Shown: positions 34,450 to 44,183, counted from the first letter of the stretch. The stretch is 64,000 nucleotides of DNA from an uncultured Porphyromonadaceae bacterium (GCA_900538555.1 UPYI01000003.1:124001-188000), one strand, 5' to 3'. The notes: generated from the letters alone by a model not told the origin. Translations and numbers: made by a program.

Positions 34450-36933
34450 TTATTTGACAATCAATTTCCCTTGCCGGTTATTTCCCTCGGTATCGAGCAA
34501 AACCAACAGATAAGTTCCGGGGAGAAGTGCCTGTACAACAATCGGCTCATTTGCCTTTACCGGTTGCTGTACCACCAATACACCTTGCGACGAATAGATA
34601 CGGAGCATACCGGATGCGTTTATTTTAAATTCTCCGTTACCGGTCGGATTCGGCGAAACAACCAACTCGCAACGGTTGTCCGAAACGGATTCCGCTACCG
34701 ATGTGGCAATAGAACTGCCATACACTTCGAAATCTTCGATCCGCATCCAACCCGACTGTTTGTCGGAGGGTATCTCCAATTTGATATACCGGGCTTTCAC
34801 GGGAGCATCCAACCGCACCTCTTTTTCATGCAAGGTTTTATCGAACGTCTTGCCGGTGACGACGGGAATCCATTCGTCGGACGATACGCCCACATTGTGC
34901 CGACTGACATAGACATTGTATCCGGTAATCCAATCCTCATGGTCGAGCAAACGGAAACGGGTTACATCGTACTCCTGTTCCAAGTCGATGATCGCCCACG
35001 CCGGATTGCCGCCGAACGCCGCCCAAATATTGCCGGAAAGCCCGTCGAGCAGATTAGCCGGAGTCTCGCGATAGCTGTAATGATCGTGGGCGGCAATCAC
35101 AGTTTTGCCTACACTGATCAAGTCTCCCCGATCGACAGGGCGTGAATAAGTTCCATAGATATCGAAACCGTAAATCCAGATTTTCTTCGGATCGGTTCCG
35201 CCGCCGACCGCCTCGAATTTCACATAACGGGCTTCTACCGGCGTATCCAGCGTTTTGGTTTTGATCTCCTGATCGGCTACTCCGGTTTCGGAGATGATCT
35301 CCTGCCAATCGCCGTCGTCCGTACCGGTCGTACTGACATAGACCTTATAGCTGCTCACATTGGTTACGCCCTCCTCTTTTTCATACCAGCGTCCGTCGCG
35401 GAATTCTATCTTCTCGATAAGGTAGTAGTCTGCCAACGAAAAGATCACCCACGGGTTTTCCACCGTCGTCGAAAACCATTTATCGCTGCGCGAACGCACC
35501 TCATCGGCACCGAGCAACAGGTTATAGGCACTTTCATCATTGTTCGCCCAACCGCTTGACGAGTGGAGACTGACTGTGCGTTTGCCCCACCCGCTACGCG
35601 GGGCAATGCTGATCAGATTCTTCGGCGACTCCACCGTTCCGGGTTCCGCCGGAAGACCGACCGATCTGCGCAGGCGAGCCATTGCCCAGCACCACCAGGC
35701 TGTCTGTTCGCCGTTACCGGCATCTTTCACTTGCCAGACCGATGTTGCCATCCGTTCCAGATCGGAATCGGAAATAATATCGGACAAACCGATACCGTTC
35801 CCCTCCAACCACGCGCCTTCCATATAAATCGGACGTCCGGCATTGACCGTTTCCAACAGATGAAGAATCTCTTCGATACGGGTATAATCGCCTTCGGCAC
35901 GAGCAAAGTCCAGTTCCCACCCAATGCCTTTACCGATAATCTCATTCGAGAACCGCGCATCGGGGTAGCCGTCGGTCGGCATCCATGCCACACCGTTGGT
36001 GCGCTTCAATAACTTTTCGTTCATGACGGCGACCGTATTTTTCAGAATCTGATGTTCCAAAGGTTCCCATCCTGCGGCAACCGGAGCGAGTGTCACCCAA
36101 CCCAAACCGGGATATATCGTACCGGCATCGCCATTCGGGACACGCATTTCGGCATACGTTCTTTTCCCGTAATGCTCGGTGGTGAGGTTGTTGTTCACCC
36201 CCTCCTTCAACAAGCCGATGCGGCGGCGCCAGTCGGCTGCCAGATCGGAAGCATCGTGCCGTTCGGCAACGACCGCCATGTCGGTCATGGCAGCACCTAC
36301 AAAACATTGGGTGAGCAAATCGAACACATCCCACATGCGGTGCTCTTTGGAGTGTTCCAATGCAATGTTCCGAACCAGTTCCGGCTCGATAGACCATCCG
36401 CCATACAGGAAGAAAGTGCGGTCGCAGGTACGCTTCATCAAGTCGCGAACCAGTTCCCATGTTTCATCTTCGAACTGCGTAGGTCCTCTCCGGAGAGCAA
36501 GACGAGCCCAAGCAAGGATTACATGCGCCTGCCCGTCGATCTGATGTTGGTCGTCCAATATCGCCGACGCTTTCCCGATGACCCGCGGAATCCGCTCCAT
36601 ATCGTTTTCGACCACCGTATTCAATACATAACGGATATTAGCTTCCGCCTCATCGTAACGTTCGGTTTCGATCAACAGTAAAGTCAATGCACCGGTGGTA
36701 CGGGGAAACATGCCCTGATACGCACCGGTAAGCGACTCGGGCAGATAACCGTCCTCGTCCATCCGGTCGAGCAGGCTGTAATAAGTTTTGGAATATAAAT
36801 TCTCGAAGAACTCGGAAGAAAGTTTTTCCTTTATCGACTCTTTACTTGCCGCTACATTCCGGGCGCATAAAGCCGAAAAAGGAGAAACCCAAAGCATCCA
36901 CATCAATAAGGTGCAAAAAATTTTGTGTCTCAT
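34450..36933 (-). CDS. Paralogous toroid/discoidin protein with T9SS C-terminal sorting domain
   Basis: The 827-residue protein has a signal peptide (MLWVSPFSALCARN) and the same helical domain (~35-430) and two discoidin domains (~465-740) as its downstream paralog. It ends with ~75 residues that form a type A T9SS sorting domain: SPNPTGNGEFKI, then IYSSQGVLV, PGTYLLVL and GKLIVK. Substrates with this tail are moved through the outer membrane by the type IX system and attached or released at the surface. I infer that the pair works on one glycan, this copy outside and the other inside the periplasm. The enzymatic activity is not shown by any motif I recognise. Confidence 0.77.
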   Translation of the reverse strand: MRHKIFCTLLMWMLWVSPFSALCARNVAASKESIKEKLSSEFFENLYSKTYYSLLDRMDEDGYLPESLTGAYQGMFPRTTGALTLLLIETERYDEAEANIRYVLNTVVENDMERIPRVIGKASAILDDQHQIDGQAHVILAWARLALRRGPTQFEDETWELVRDLMKRTCDRTFFLYGGWSIEPELVRNIALEHSKEHRMWDVFDLLTQCFVGAAMTDMAVVAERHDASDLAADWRRRIGLLKEGVNNNLTTEHYGKRTYAEMRVPNGDAGTIYPGLGWVTLAPVAAGWEPLEHQILKNTVAVMNEKLLKRTNGVAWMPTDGYPDARFSNEIIGKGIGWELDFARAEGDYTRIEEILHLLETVNAGRPIYMEGAWLEGNGIGLSDIISDSDLERMATSVWQVKDAGNGEQTAWWCWAMARLRRSVGLPAEPGTVESPKNLISIAPRSGWGKRTVSLHSSSGWANNDESAYNLLLGADEVRSRSDKWFSTTVENPWVIFSLADYYLIEKIEFRDGRWYEKEEGVTNVSSYKVYVSTTGTDDGDWQEIISETGVADQEIKTKTLDTPVEARYVKFEAVGGGTDPKKIWIYGFDIYGTYSRPVDRGDLISVGKTVIAAHDHYSYRETPANLLDGLSGNIWAAFGGNPAWAIIDLEQEYDVTRFRLLDHEDWITGYNVYVSRHNVGVSSDEWIPVVTGKTFDKTLHEKEVRLDAPVKARYIKLEIPSDKQSGWMRIEDFEVYGSSIATSVAESVSDNRCELVVSPNPTGNGEFKINASGMLRIYSSQGVLVVQQPVKANEPIVVQALLPGTYLLVLLDTEGNNRQGKLIVK
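34712..35605 (-). repeat. Long duplicated segment, copy B (discoidin domains)
   Basis: This is the partner of 32225-33120, almost identical over ~0.9 kb. The boundary of identity falls close to the start of the first discoidin domain on one side and the end of the second on the other. Confidence 0.9.
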
Positions 36934-37380
36934 ATTTTTCAGGTTTTATTTAAAGTGTTATCCGTTTGTGTGTTTTACCGGTTATTCCATCCCGATCGGG
37001 AAAGATCGTTATCAACCGGAACAATTTTTCTACAAATGTATGCCTATGATATTAACGGGCGACTTAACCGGAGTATTAATCCGATCAAAAATCACACCGT
37101 TCCTTCATTAATTCCTTTTTCGGCAGAGACGAAGAATACAGGCATAACTACAAATATATCAGATATATACAACCAAAAGTAACTAAAATCACAAAATCGG
37201 GGACAGTCAATAATCCGGACAAATTCGTTCATTCCGCTGCCAAGTAGCGATATGGACAAAAAATGAACGCTCTCATCTCCCGGACACCGGAAATACCCTC
37301 AAAAGAGAGATATCAGAGGGTGTATTCAAAAAAAACTCCTTTTGGAATAAATATTCCTCCACCCTCAAACGACAAACCGA
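36934..37380. other. Intergenic region between divergent toroid/discoidin and GH3 genes
   Basis: No gene is supported. Two -7-like boxes face the minus-strand gene: TACATTTG at 37033-37040 and TATATTTG at 37151-37158. Neither has a well-placed -33. This would be the natural operator region for the membrane-spanning regulator. Confidence 0.4.
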
Positions 37381-37388
37381 TAAATTTG
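37381..37388 (+). promoter_or_regulatory. -7 box of the GH3 gene
   Basis: TAAATTTG matches the -7 consensus. It lies 5 nt before the first ATG (37394), so translation more likely starts at ATG 37418. Confidence 0.55.
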
Positions 37389-37417
37389 CGACCATGAATT
37401 TATCAACAACCCATATC

Positions 37418-40153
37418 ATGAAAAAAGGAATCTTTACACTGGCTGCCTTATCTCTTCTTTTGGCAAGCCCTGCCGCAAAGGCAGAAACCTATCCTTATCA
37501 GGATGAATCGCTCAGTTTCCATGAACGTGCCAAAAATCTGGTATCGCTGATGACGCTGGACGAAAAAATCAACCAAGTAGGACACAAAGCAAACGAAATT
37601 TCCCGACTGAACGTAAAAGGGTACAACTATTGGAATGAAGCCTTGCACGGCGTAGCCCGTTCGGGACTGGCAACATCATTCCCCGTATCGAAAGCCATGT
37701 CGAGTACTTGGGACCTGCCCTTGATTTTCGAATGCGCTACGGCGACATCGGATGAAGCCCGTGTGTATAACAATACTAAAAACAAAGGGCTGATCTATTG
37801 GTGTCCGACCATCAACATGAGCCGTGACCCGCGTTGGGGACGGGACGAAGAAAACTACGGTGAAGACCCCTATCTGACCGGTGTGATCGCCGTAGAGTAT
37901 ATCAAAGGTATGCAAGGCGATGATCCCAAACATTATAAAACAATCGCTACGGCAAAACACTTCGCTGCCAACAACTACGAAAGAGGCCGCCACAACACGT
38001 CGTCGAATATGGACGACCGCAACCTGCGCGAATATTATCTGCCCGCATTCGAAATGTCGGTGAAAGATGCCAACGTACGTTCGATCATGAGTGCCTACAA
38101 TGCTGTAAACGGTATTCCCTGCGGTGCCAACCACGAACTGCTTATCGACATTCTGCGCAACGAATGGGGCTTCGACGGATTCGTCACTTCCGACTGCGGG
38201 GCTGTCGAAGATGTTTACAACAAACATAAATATGTAGCCACCGGAGCCGAAGCTTCTGCCGTATCCATGATCAACGGTGAAGACCTGAACTGCGGCGACA
38301 CATTCCAACAATTCTGCAAAGAAGCCATACTGAAAGGTTTGATGACCGAAGCCGATCTGGACAGCGCACTCGTAAGAGTGTTCGAAGCCCGTTTCTCGGT
38401 AGGTGAATTCGACACAGACGTTTCGTGGAAAAACATTTCGAACGACGTATTGAATTGCGACAAGCACAAACAACTCGCTTACAAAGCAGCACAAGAAGCT
38501 ATCGTACTGTTGAAAAACGAAGCCGGATTCCTGCCGCTCGATAAAACGAAAAGCGTAGCCATCATCGGTCCGCTGGGCAATACGATTTCATTGGGAGGAT
38601 ATTCCGGATCGCCTGACGACCTGACAACCGTGCTCGAAGGCGTTGCCGAAAAGATGAATTATGAATTCAACGACGGAACTATCCAATTCGAAGATTGCGA
38701 CGGACAGAGCGTAGCATCGGGCGACAAACGCCTCACCCACGAATCGAACGGTTCTGCCGGTAACCTCGGATATATCTATAACAACGACTGGGTTTCGTTC
38801 GACAATGTCAATTTCGGAGAAGGCAAAACCAAACTCGATGTTTACTCCGGAGCCAAGAATAACAACCCGACCATCGTGAAATTCTATCTCGATGCAATCG
38901 AAGGTTCGCCTGCCGCCACCATTACCTGTCCGGTAACCGGCAACTGGGCTAAATATCAAATCACTTCGACCGACGTAGATCCGAACGTGTTCAAGGGCGT
39001 ACACAAACTGTTCGTTCAGTTCGAAGGCGGGACGAACGGCGATAAATATTGCGCCAACATGGACTGGTTCAAATTCTACGACCCGAACGCATCCAACCCG
39101 CTGGAAGAAGACGGACCGCTCTATTTCTACAAAGGTTGCGCCGTAACCGGATCGGCTGAAACGAATATCGACCGGGCAAAAGAGATCGCACAAAAAGCCG
39201 ACATCGTGATCTTTACAGCAGGTACCGACCTCGAAGTTTCGGACGAAAGCAACGACCGCAAGGATCTCAATTTGCCGGGCGACCAACAGAGACTGTTAGA
39301 AGCGGTTTACTCCGTAAATCCGAACGTAGTACTGTTGTTGCAAACCTGCTCGTCCATGACGATCAACTGGGCACAAGAAAATGTTCCGGCTATCGTGGAG
39401 GCTTGGTACGACGGACAAGCACAAGGTAAGGCTATCGCCGATGTTCTCTACGGTGACTACAACCCCTCCGGAAAACTGACCTCGACCTGGTACAATGCGT
39501 TGTCAGATCTGCCTGCCGATATGCTCAACTACGACATCCGCAACGCCAAATACACGTATATGTATCACGACAAGACTCCGCTCTATCCGTTCGGATTCGG
39601 TTTGAGCTACACGACTTTCGAATACAAAGACCTGAACATCAGCCGCAGCACTCTGGCAGCCGGCGAAGAACTGACGGTAAGCGCACAAATCACCAATACG
39701 GGCGACGTAGCCGGATGCGAAATCGTGCAACTATATATACATGCCAACTCGTCGATCGACCGTCCGATCAAACAATTAGTCGGTTTTGCCCGCGTAGAAT
39801 TGGAACCGGGTGAAAGCAAAACCGTAAGCATGCCGTTGAAACACGAACAACTCGCCTACTATAACGATCAGGCTCATACGTTCGACGTAGAAGATGGCGC
39901 AGTAGACGTATATGTGGGTGCAAGTTCAGCCGACATCAGACTGTCCGGAAAAATCAATACGGAAGCCGCTACCGTGAAAACGACTTATAAATCGACTACG
40001 GGCGGTATCGAAAATGCCATTAACAATCCGAAATATCAAGGCAACCGGGTATATGACATTTCCGGTCACTATGTAGGAACGATCGAAACGTTCGACAGAT
40101 TACCCAAAGGATTCTATATCGTAGGCAACAAAAAAGTGGTGAAACAACACTAA
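37418..40153 (+). CDS. Glycoside hydrolase family 3 enzyme with inserted CBM6
   Basis: The protein (911 residues from ATG 37418) begins with a signal peptide (LAALSLLLASPAAKAE). It has the GH3 N-terminal barrel (~25-330; WNEALHGVARSG, TIATAKHFAANNYERGRH), with the nucleophile Asp259 in VTSDCGAV. In the second GH3 domain a CBM6-like module is inserted at ~437-557 (NDWVSFDNVNFGEG...NMDWFKFYDP). The fibronectin III-like domain (FGFGLSYTTFEY) follows, then a short T9SS-like end (VYDISGHYVG, GFYIVGNKKVVK). GH3 enzymes of this layout are exo-beta-glucosidases or beta-xylosidases; CBM6 favours xylan or beta-glucan. It is divergent from the toroid/discoidin genes and probably in the same regulon. Confidence 0.93.
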   Translation: MKKGIFTLAALSLLLASPAAKAETYPYQDESLSFHERAKNLVSLMTLDEKINQVGHKANEISRLNVKGYNYWNEALHGVARSGLATSFPVSKAMSSTWDLPLIFECATATSDEARVYNNTKNKGLIYWCPTINMSRDPRWGRDEENYGEDPYLTGVIAVEYIKGMQGDDPKHYKTIATAKHFAANNYERGRHNTSSNMDDRNLREYYLPAFEMSVKDANVRSIMSAYNAVNGIPCGANHELLIDILRNEWGFDGFVTSDCGAVEDVYNKHKYVATGAEASAVSMINGEDLNCGDTFQQFCKEAILKGLMTEADLDSALVRVFEARFSVGEFDTDVSWKNISNDVLNCDKHKQLAYKAAQEAIVLLKNEAGFLPLDKTKSVAIIGPLGNTISLGGYSGSPDDLTTVLEGVAEKMNYEFNDGTIQFEDCDGQSVASGDKRLTHESNGSAGNLGYIYNNDWVSFDNVNFGEGKTKLDVYSGAKNNNPTIVKFYLDAIEGSPAATITCPVTGNWAKYQITSTDVDPNVFKGVHKLFVQFEGGTNGDKYCANMDWFKFYDPNASNPLEEDGPLYFYKGCAVTGSAETNIDRAKEIAQKADIVIFTAGTDLEVSDESNDRKDLNLPGDQQRLLEAVYSVNPNVVLLLQTCSSMTINWAQENVPAIVEAWYDGQAQGKAIADVLYGDYNPSGKLTSTWYNALSDLPADMLNYDIRNAKYTYMYHDKTPLYPFGFGLSYTTFEYKDLNISRSTLAAGEELTVSAQITNTGDVAGCEIVQLYIHANSSIDRPIKQLVGFARVELEPGESKTVSMPLKHEQLAYYNDQAHTFDVEDGAVDVYVGASSADIRLSGKINTEAATVKTTYKSTTGGIENAINNPKYQGNRVYDISGHYVGTIETFDRLPKGFYIVGNKKVVKQH

Positions 40154-40169
40154 TGCCTGCCATCATATA

Positions 40170-40211
40170 AACAAAGAGCTGTACCGGCGTTTCGGTACAG
40201 CTCTTTGTTTG
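40170..40211 (+). terminator. Terminator of the GH3 gene
   Basis: ACAAAGAGCTGTACC pairs with GGTACAGCTCTTTGT around an 8-nt loop, followed by TTG/TTT. It is a strong stem. Confidence 0.88.
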
Positions 40212-40417
40212 TTTCCGAACGGCATATCGGAGCAGATAGAGGAATATGCAAACGGTACGGGCAACAGCTGCAACATTCCATAAGAACTAAGGCTCACAAA
40301 CTGTCGATGGCAAAATAACTATTTTTATAACTACGGCAACTCTTTGAAATGAATTGAGCCCTAAAACAAAGGCATTAAAATTTTACACTTTCATAGCATT
40401 TAATTAATAATATTCAC

Positions 40418-40425
40418 TATCTTTG
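40418..40425 (+). promoter_or_regulatory. Candidate -7 box of the LRR gene
   Basis: TATCTTTG is a perfect -7 box, with no clear -33. It would give a ~210-nt leader that contains the diverged hairpin repeat at 40432-40515. Apart from this, the terminator and the repeat, the 40154-40644 gap holds nothing I recognise. Confidence 0.45.
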
Positions 40426-40431
40426 GATAAG

Positions 40432-40515
40432 ATAGGATGCAGCTCAGCAGAATCCAATCGTGAATCTTCGATTCCCGTTTGCTTCTGCTCTCGCCTTTCA
40501 CTATATTTTATAGTT
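40432..40515 (-). repeat. Diverged hairpin repeat in the LRR leader
   Basis: The arms GATGCAGCTCAGCAGAATC and TTCTGCTCTCGCC are related to the family core, and the centre has GAATC/GATTC. It is closer to the repeat type common in Bacteroides genomes than to the other copies here. Confidence 0.55.
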
Positions 40516-40644
40516 AAAAAATTGAATATACAGTCCGAATATTCTTCGGTTCTGCTACGGAATCCGTCACATCGGTGCTTGTGCCGGTTGTATAATTCAC
40601 AGATATTTTTTTTCAATTATATTGATCACTAAACATAACAAATT

Positions 40645-41025
40645 ATGAAACGATTTATTTTTCATTTTTGCAGTCTGATTATTCTGCTTTCAACAACAGC
40701 CGTGCAAACCTCGGCGTCAGATTTTTCTTCAAACAGAATGGAATATAATATTCTTTCCGAAGAAGAACGTACAGTTGAATTTGCCCGTCTTAATGATTAT
40801 GACGGAGATTTATCTATTCCCGAGCAAATCACTCATAATGGAACGACATATACTGTGACAGCAATCAGGAAATTTGCTTTTTACGGAAGCTCCCTGACTT
40901 CCATTACAATACCCAATTCCGTAACTATGCTCGAAGAGATGATGTTCGTATACTGTTCGAGCCTCACCTCCATAACACTACCCAACACCATAACCACAAT
41001 CGGGAAAGCTATGTTCGGTTATTGT
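40645..41025 (+). pseudogene. BspA-like leucine-rich-repeat protein, 5' fragment (interrupted)
   Basis: The open frame runs from ATG 40645 to a stop at 41029-41031, but only the first 127 codons belong to the LRR gene. There is a signal peptide (SLIILLSTTAVQTSAS), a short beta domain (VEFARLNDYDGDLSIPEQ) and the first BspA-type repeats (SLTSITIPNSVTMLEEMMF). It breaks off inside a repeat at FGYC, where the integrative element begins. Joined to 52958-54094 it makes one frame of 505 codons plus stop. BspA-like proteins are surface proteins that bind host or microbial partners. In the present state only a truncated, probably inactive product could be made. Confidence 0.9.
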
Positions 41026-41082
41026 ATTTAGAAGGGTGTAACCAACTGCATATAATGAGAATCACTTGTAAATAAACCGCTA

Positions 41083-41092
41083 ATTATCAGTT
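41083..41092 (+). repeat. Subterminal inverted repeat, left
   Basis: ATTATCAGTT lies 57 nt inside the left end. Its complement AACTGATAAT occurs at 52922-52931, 26 nt inside the right end. These may be integrase or excisionase sites. Confidence 0.45.
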
Positions 41093-41225
41093 ATCTTCTA
41101 ATTTTAACACTTCACGGTCAGTTTTTGGTGCTTCGACATTTTCCGCATAATTTTGTGACGTATTTCTATCGCGGTGAATGTACGGGGCTTTATTTTTGCC
41201 ACAAAATTAAAGTCCGGCGACAAAG

Positions 41226-41317
41226 GTTGACAACAGTTCACAGACAGAGACAAAAGGCTGGGCAAAATGCGAAGTTCGTCATAAAAGTTAAGCAGGTTGA
41301 CAATGGATGACAACAGT
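41226..41317 (+). repeat. Short direct repeats near the left end
   Basis: TGACAACAGT occurs at 41228-41237 and 41308-41317, each in a GTTGACA-rich context (GTTGACAACAGTTCAC; GGTTGACAATGG). They are candidate arm-type binding sites of the integrase. The 41032-41382 gap otherwise shows no gene. Confidence 0.4.
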
Positions 41318-41382
41318 CGACTTCTGTTCACTTCCCGATAGAATACACAGAAAAGAGTATAAAACATTAAAATAAGGGAAGA

Positions 41383-42354
41383 ATGAAGACAACCAAGAAG
41401 TGCGCATTTTGCGGCAGGACATTCACGTCCAACAGCGGTATGCAGAAATACTGCTGTGTTCGTTGTGCCGATGAAGCAAAGAAAGCAAAGAAGAAGCGAC
41501 AGCAGGACTTGCTTAATGCCGTAGAGCCTGTTTTAGAGATACAGCGTCAGGAGTATCTCACCTTTTCAAAGGCGGCTATCCTTATGGGATGCTCGCGCCA
41601 GTACATTTATAAGCTCGTGTCGCAGGGCAAGCTGAAAGCCTCACGCATCAGTAGCCGCATGGCTATCATCCGCCGTACCGACATCGAGAGTATGCTGGAT
41701 AGCAGCCCTTATAACAGGGTGATACCAGGTACACGTCCGAAGAGAGCCACATCTATCAGTCAAAAGAAATCCGTCAAGGATAGCAAAATCAGTGTTCCAG
41801 CTTCCGAAGACAATTTGTTGAATGAAGGTGAAAAAATTCTCTCCTACATATCCGGTAAGGAAGTCCTCTCCACTTATAAGGTAAAGCATTCATGGCTTTA
41901 CACCACCGCCAAGCGCAACCAGATACCTATGTGTCGTATTGCAGGAAAGAACTATTACAGCAAAAGTCATGTGGAGGAATGTCTCGGACTGACCGTTGAC
42001 ACCTCTACTATCACCGAATGGCTCACCACAGACGAAGTGTTCGAGGAGTTCGGCATGAAAGCTACTGCCATTCGTGCCTACGCATACCGCCACAGCATTC
42101 CCACGAAGAAAGAATACGGTATCACCTATTATTCAAAGACACACCTTGCGGAACTGCGACAGATTGATTTAGTGGAAGACGAGCGTTATTGCACCGTAGA
42201 TGAAGTGTCAGAGAAATACGGACTGTCCAAAGCCAACCTCCACCATATCGCCAAAGTACATGGTATTGAGAAGCGGAAAGTCGGAGTTAGAAACTTGCTT
42301 CTCCGTGCCGATGTAGAGCGTGCGATGGCGGAAAGAACCGCAAAAGGGCTATAA
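41383..42354 (+). CDS. Zinc-ribbon / multiple helix-turn-helix DNA-binding protein
   Basis: The 323-residue protein begins with a small Cys cluster (CAFCGRTF...YCCVRC), probably a zinc finger. It then has at least three excisionase/MerR-like helix-turn-helix units: ~55-105 (TFSKAAILMGCSRQYIYKLV), ~205-255 (TTDEVFEEFGMKATAIRAY) and ~262-310 (TVDEVSEKYGLSKANLHHIA). It lies 131 nt upstream of the integrase gene in the same direction. Proteins of this plan accompany integrases in Bacteroides mobile elements and probably direct excision or regulation. The number of HTH units suggests recognition of a long or repeated site, such as the arm repeats. Confidence 0.82.
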   Translation: MKTTKKCAFCGRTFTSNSGMQKYCCVRCADEAKKAKKKRQQDLLNAVEPVLEIQRQEYLTFSKAAILMGCSRQYIYKLVSQGKLKASRISSRMAIIRRTDIESMLDSSPYNRVIPGTRPKRATSISQKKSVKDSKISVPASEDNLLNEGEKILSYISGKEVLSTYKVKHSWLYTTAKRNQIPMCRIAGKNYYSKSHVEECLGLTVDTSTITEWLTTDEVFEEFGMKATAIRAYAYRHSIPTKKEYGITYYSKTHLAELRQIDLVEDERYCTVDEVSEKYGLSKANLHHIAKVHGIEKRKVGVRNLLLRADVERAMAERTAKGL

Positions 42355-42382
42355 ATAGCAATGATAATACGTTTATCTGTCA

Positions 42383-42450
42383 ATTATCATCATTAACTGC
42401 TATCAACGGCATATCATTCAGTTTCTTTGCACTGTGGAGATAGTCTCCAC
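42383..42450 (+). promoter_or_regulatory. Integrase upstream regulatory block (shared with the HTH/RepA operon)
   Basis: The segment 42383-42430 (ATTATCATCA...CATATCATTCAGTTT) reappears with few changes at 45783-45832 before the HTH/RepA genes. Directly after it, GTGGAGA/TCTCCAC (42434-42450) forms a perfect inverted repeat. It probably contains a promoter (TTCTTTG) and an operator. Confidence 0.6.
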
Positions 42451-42485
42451 CCTGTAATATTCATCAATAATCATAAAGAACAACT

Positions 42486-43610
42486 ATGAGTAATATCTGT
42501 AAGACCGTGAACCTTTACACACGGAAAATCAAGGGAGGCAGGATACTGTCCTACTTTCTTGACTATTATCCCGGCTACCGTGACGAGACCACCAACAAGG
42601 TGCTGCGCCATGAATCGCTCGGCATCTACATCTATGCCCATCCGAAGACGCAACGAGAGAAAGACTATAATGCCCGGCTGTCGGAGAAAGCCGAAGCACT
42701 GCGATGCCGCCGATATGAGGAGATTGTAAACGAGCGTTACGAGTTCTTCGACCGCAACAAACTTAACGGCAGTTTCATTGATTACTTCAAGAAATATGCC
42801 GGAAAGAAGAACTCGCGCTATGAGCAGGCGTTCCTACACTTCAACCTGTTCACAGGCGGCAAATGCACCTTTGCCGAAATTACTGTGGAACTGTGCAACA
42901 AGTTCCTTGATTACCTGCGCACCACACATCAAGTAAGCCATACCAAGCGCAAGCTGCACACTAATACCATAGCCAGCTATTGGTCCGCATTTCTCGGCAC
43001 GCTCCATGTAGCCCACCGTGACAGGAAGATAAAGGAAAATCCATGTCCCTATCTGGAACGTGCCGAAACAATCCCGACCGACAAGGTGGGGCTGTCAGCG
43101 GAGGAACTCATACGGTTGGCAGAAACTCCGTGCGAGGTTCCTATACTAAAGACAGCATTCCTATTCTCCTGGCTTACAGGACTGAGAAAAAGCGATGTCA
43201 AGCCATTCACATGGGAAATGATACAGCCCGAAGCCGACGGTACGCTCTATATCACTGACCGTATGCAGAAGACAAAGCAGATTGTCCACAACCCGATAGG
43301 AGACGAGGCACTGGCATTGATAGACAACGGTAAAAGGGAGGGACTTGTGTTTCCCGGCTTCAATGACAACATGACGCAGACAGCACTCAAGCAATGGGTG
43401 AAGGCTGCGGGCATCACCAAGCATATCACCTACCATTCAAGCAGGCATACCTTCTGCTCACTGCAACTTCAGGCAGGGACAGACCCCAATACCGTAAAGG
43501 AACTTGTCGGTCACAAGAACCTCACCACAACACAGCAGTATCTTGACAGCGTTGACAGCAGGAAGAAGGAGGCGGCAAACCGCATCACATTGAAACGTAA
43601 GACGGAATAG
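42486..43610 (+). CDS. Tyrosine recombinase (integrase) of the element
   Basis: The 374-residue protein has an N-terminal arm-binding domain (~5-95), a SAM-like core-binding domain (~105-205; SFIDYFKKYAGKKNSRYEQ) and a complete catalytic domain (~215-370). The catalytic set is visible: Arg in TGLRKSD, Lys in QKTKQ, His-Arg in YHSSRHTF, His in LVGHKNL and the nucleophile Tyr in TQQYLDS. It should be active and catalyse integration into, and excision from, the LRR gene. The preference for a site with a TTGT core is inferred from the junctions. Confidence 0.96.
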   Translation: MSNICKTVNLYTRKIKGGRILSYFLDYYPGYRDETTNKVLRHESLGIYIYAHPKTQREKDYNARLSEKAEALRCRRYEEIVNERYEFFDRNKLNGSFIDYFKKYAGKKNSRYEQAFLHFNLFTGGKCTFAEITVELCNKFLDYLRTTHQVSHTKRKLHTNTIASYWSAFLGTLHVAHRDRKIKENPCPYLERAETIPTDKVGLSAEELIRLAETPCEVPILKTAFLFSWLTGLRKSDVKPFTWEMIQPEADGTLYITDRMQKTKQIVHNPIGDEALALIDNGKREGLVFPGFNDNMTQTALKQWVKAAGITKHITYHSSRHTFCSLQLQAGTDPNTVKELVGHKNLTTTQQYLDSVDSRKKEAANRITLKRKTE

Positions 43611-43746
43611 CGTCATTCTATCGTTTTTGCTGTCTTGCAAGCGATTGGAGTATGATTCTGAGTATGAAATCATACTCCTATATTAATTTGTCCTAAATCA
43701 CTGCGTTTATCTGCGACTATTTTCGCATATACCCAAACCGCCATAG

Positions 43747-43754
43747 TAACTTTG
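43747..43754 (+). promoter_or_regulatory. Candidate -7 box before the small membrane-protein gene
   Basis: TAACTTTG fits the -7 consensus and lies 54 nt before ATG 43809. Confidence 0.45.
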
Positions 43755-43808
43755 CTGTAAATAACCGTCAACAAGACGTAATATCGAACAATAAAACAAA
43801 TATAACAC

Positions 43809-44183
43809 ATGAGAAATTTGAGTACGATTATCAGCAAAGAGACTTGTCTTTTCTATGGTCTTCCCGGCACGAGCATCCTTGCCGTGTCGCTCATCTTGTC
43901 CTGCAAAATCGGTAACGACTTCGGAGGAAGCACGTTTGTAAACACCGTTTCCTTCTTTGGCTGCAATGTCCTGTTATGGCTGTTGTACTTAGTACTGTTT
44001 CAGTACCTGCCTGTTGATTTGATAAGGATTTGGCGGTCGAGGAAGAATCATGTCGGCATTAAAGCAACAAAAAACAATGCGGATATAGGAACCGTTGCCA
44101 CTCCTGTCAGCATCGTTCATCCTATAACTGCCGAAGAATACAAAGCCCATTGTGCCGATTTTGAGCGCAAAAAGCAGGAGTAA
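43809..44183 (+). CDS. Small membrane protein of the element, unknown
   Basis: The 124-residue product has two hydrophobic stretches (GLPGTSILAVSLILSC; NVLLWLLYLVLFQYLPV) followed by a basic segment (IRIWRSRKNHVGIK) and a soluble tail. No family is recognised. It lies between the integrase and a second small gene in the same direction, the usual place for short accessory genes in Bacteroides elements. Confidence 0.6.
   Translation: MRNLSTIISKETCLFYGLPGTSILAVSLILSCKIGNDFGGSTFVNTVSFFGCNVLLWLLYLVLFQYLPVDLIRIWRSRKNHVGIKATKNNADIGTVATPVSIVHPITAEEYKAHCADFERKKQE

Noticed and set aside
40645..41031. Complete 128-residue small LRR protein
   Set aside because: The frame stops two codons past the element junction and the matching 3' half lies in frame at 52958; it is a split gene.
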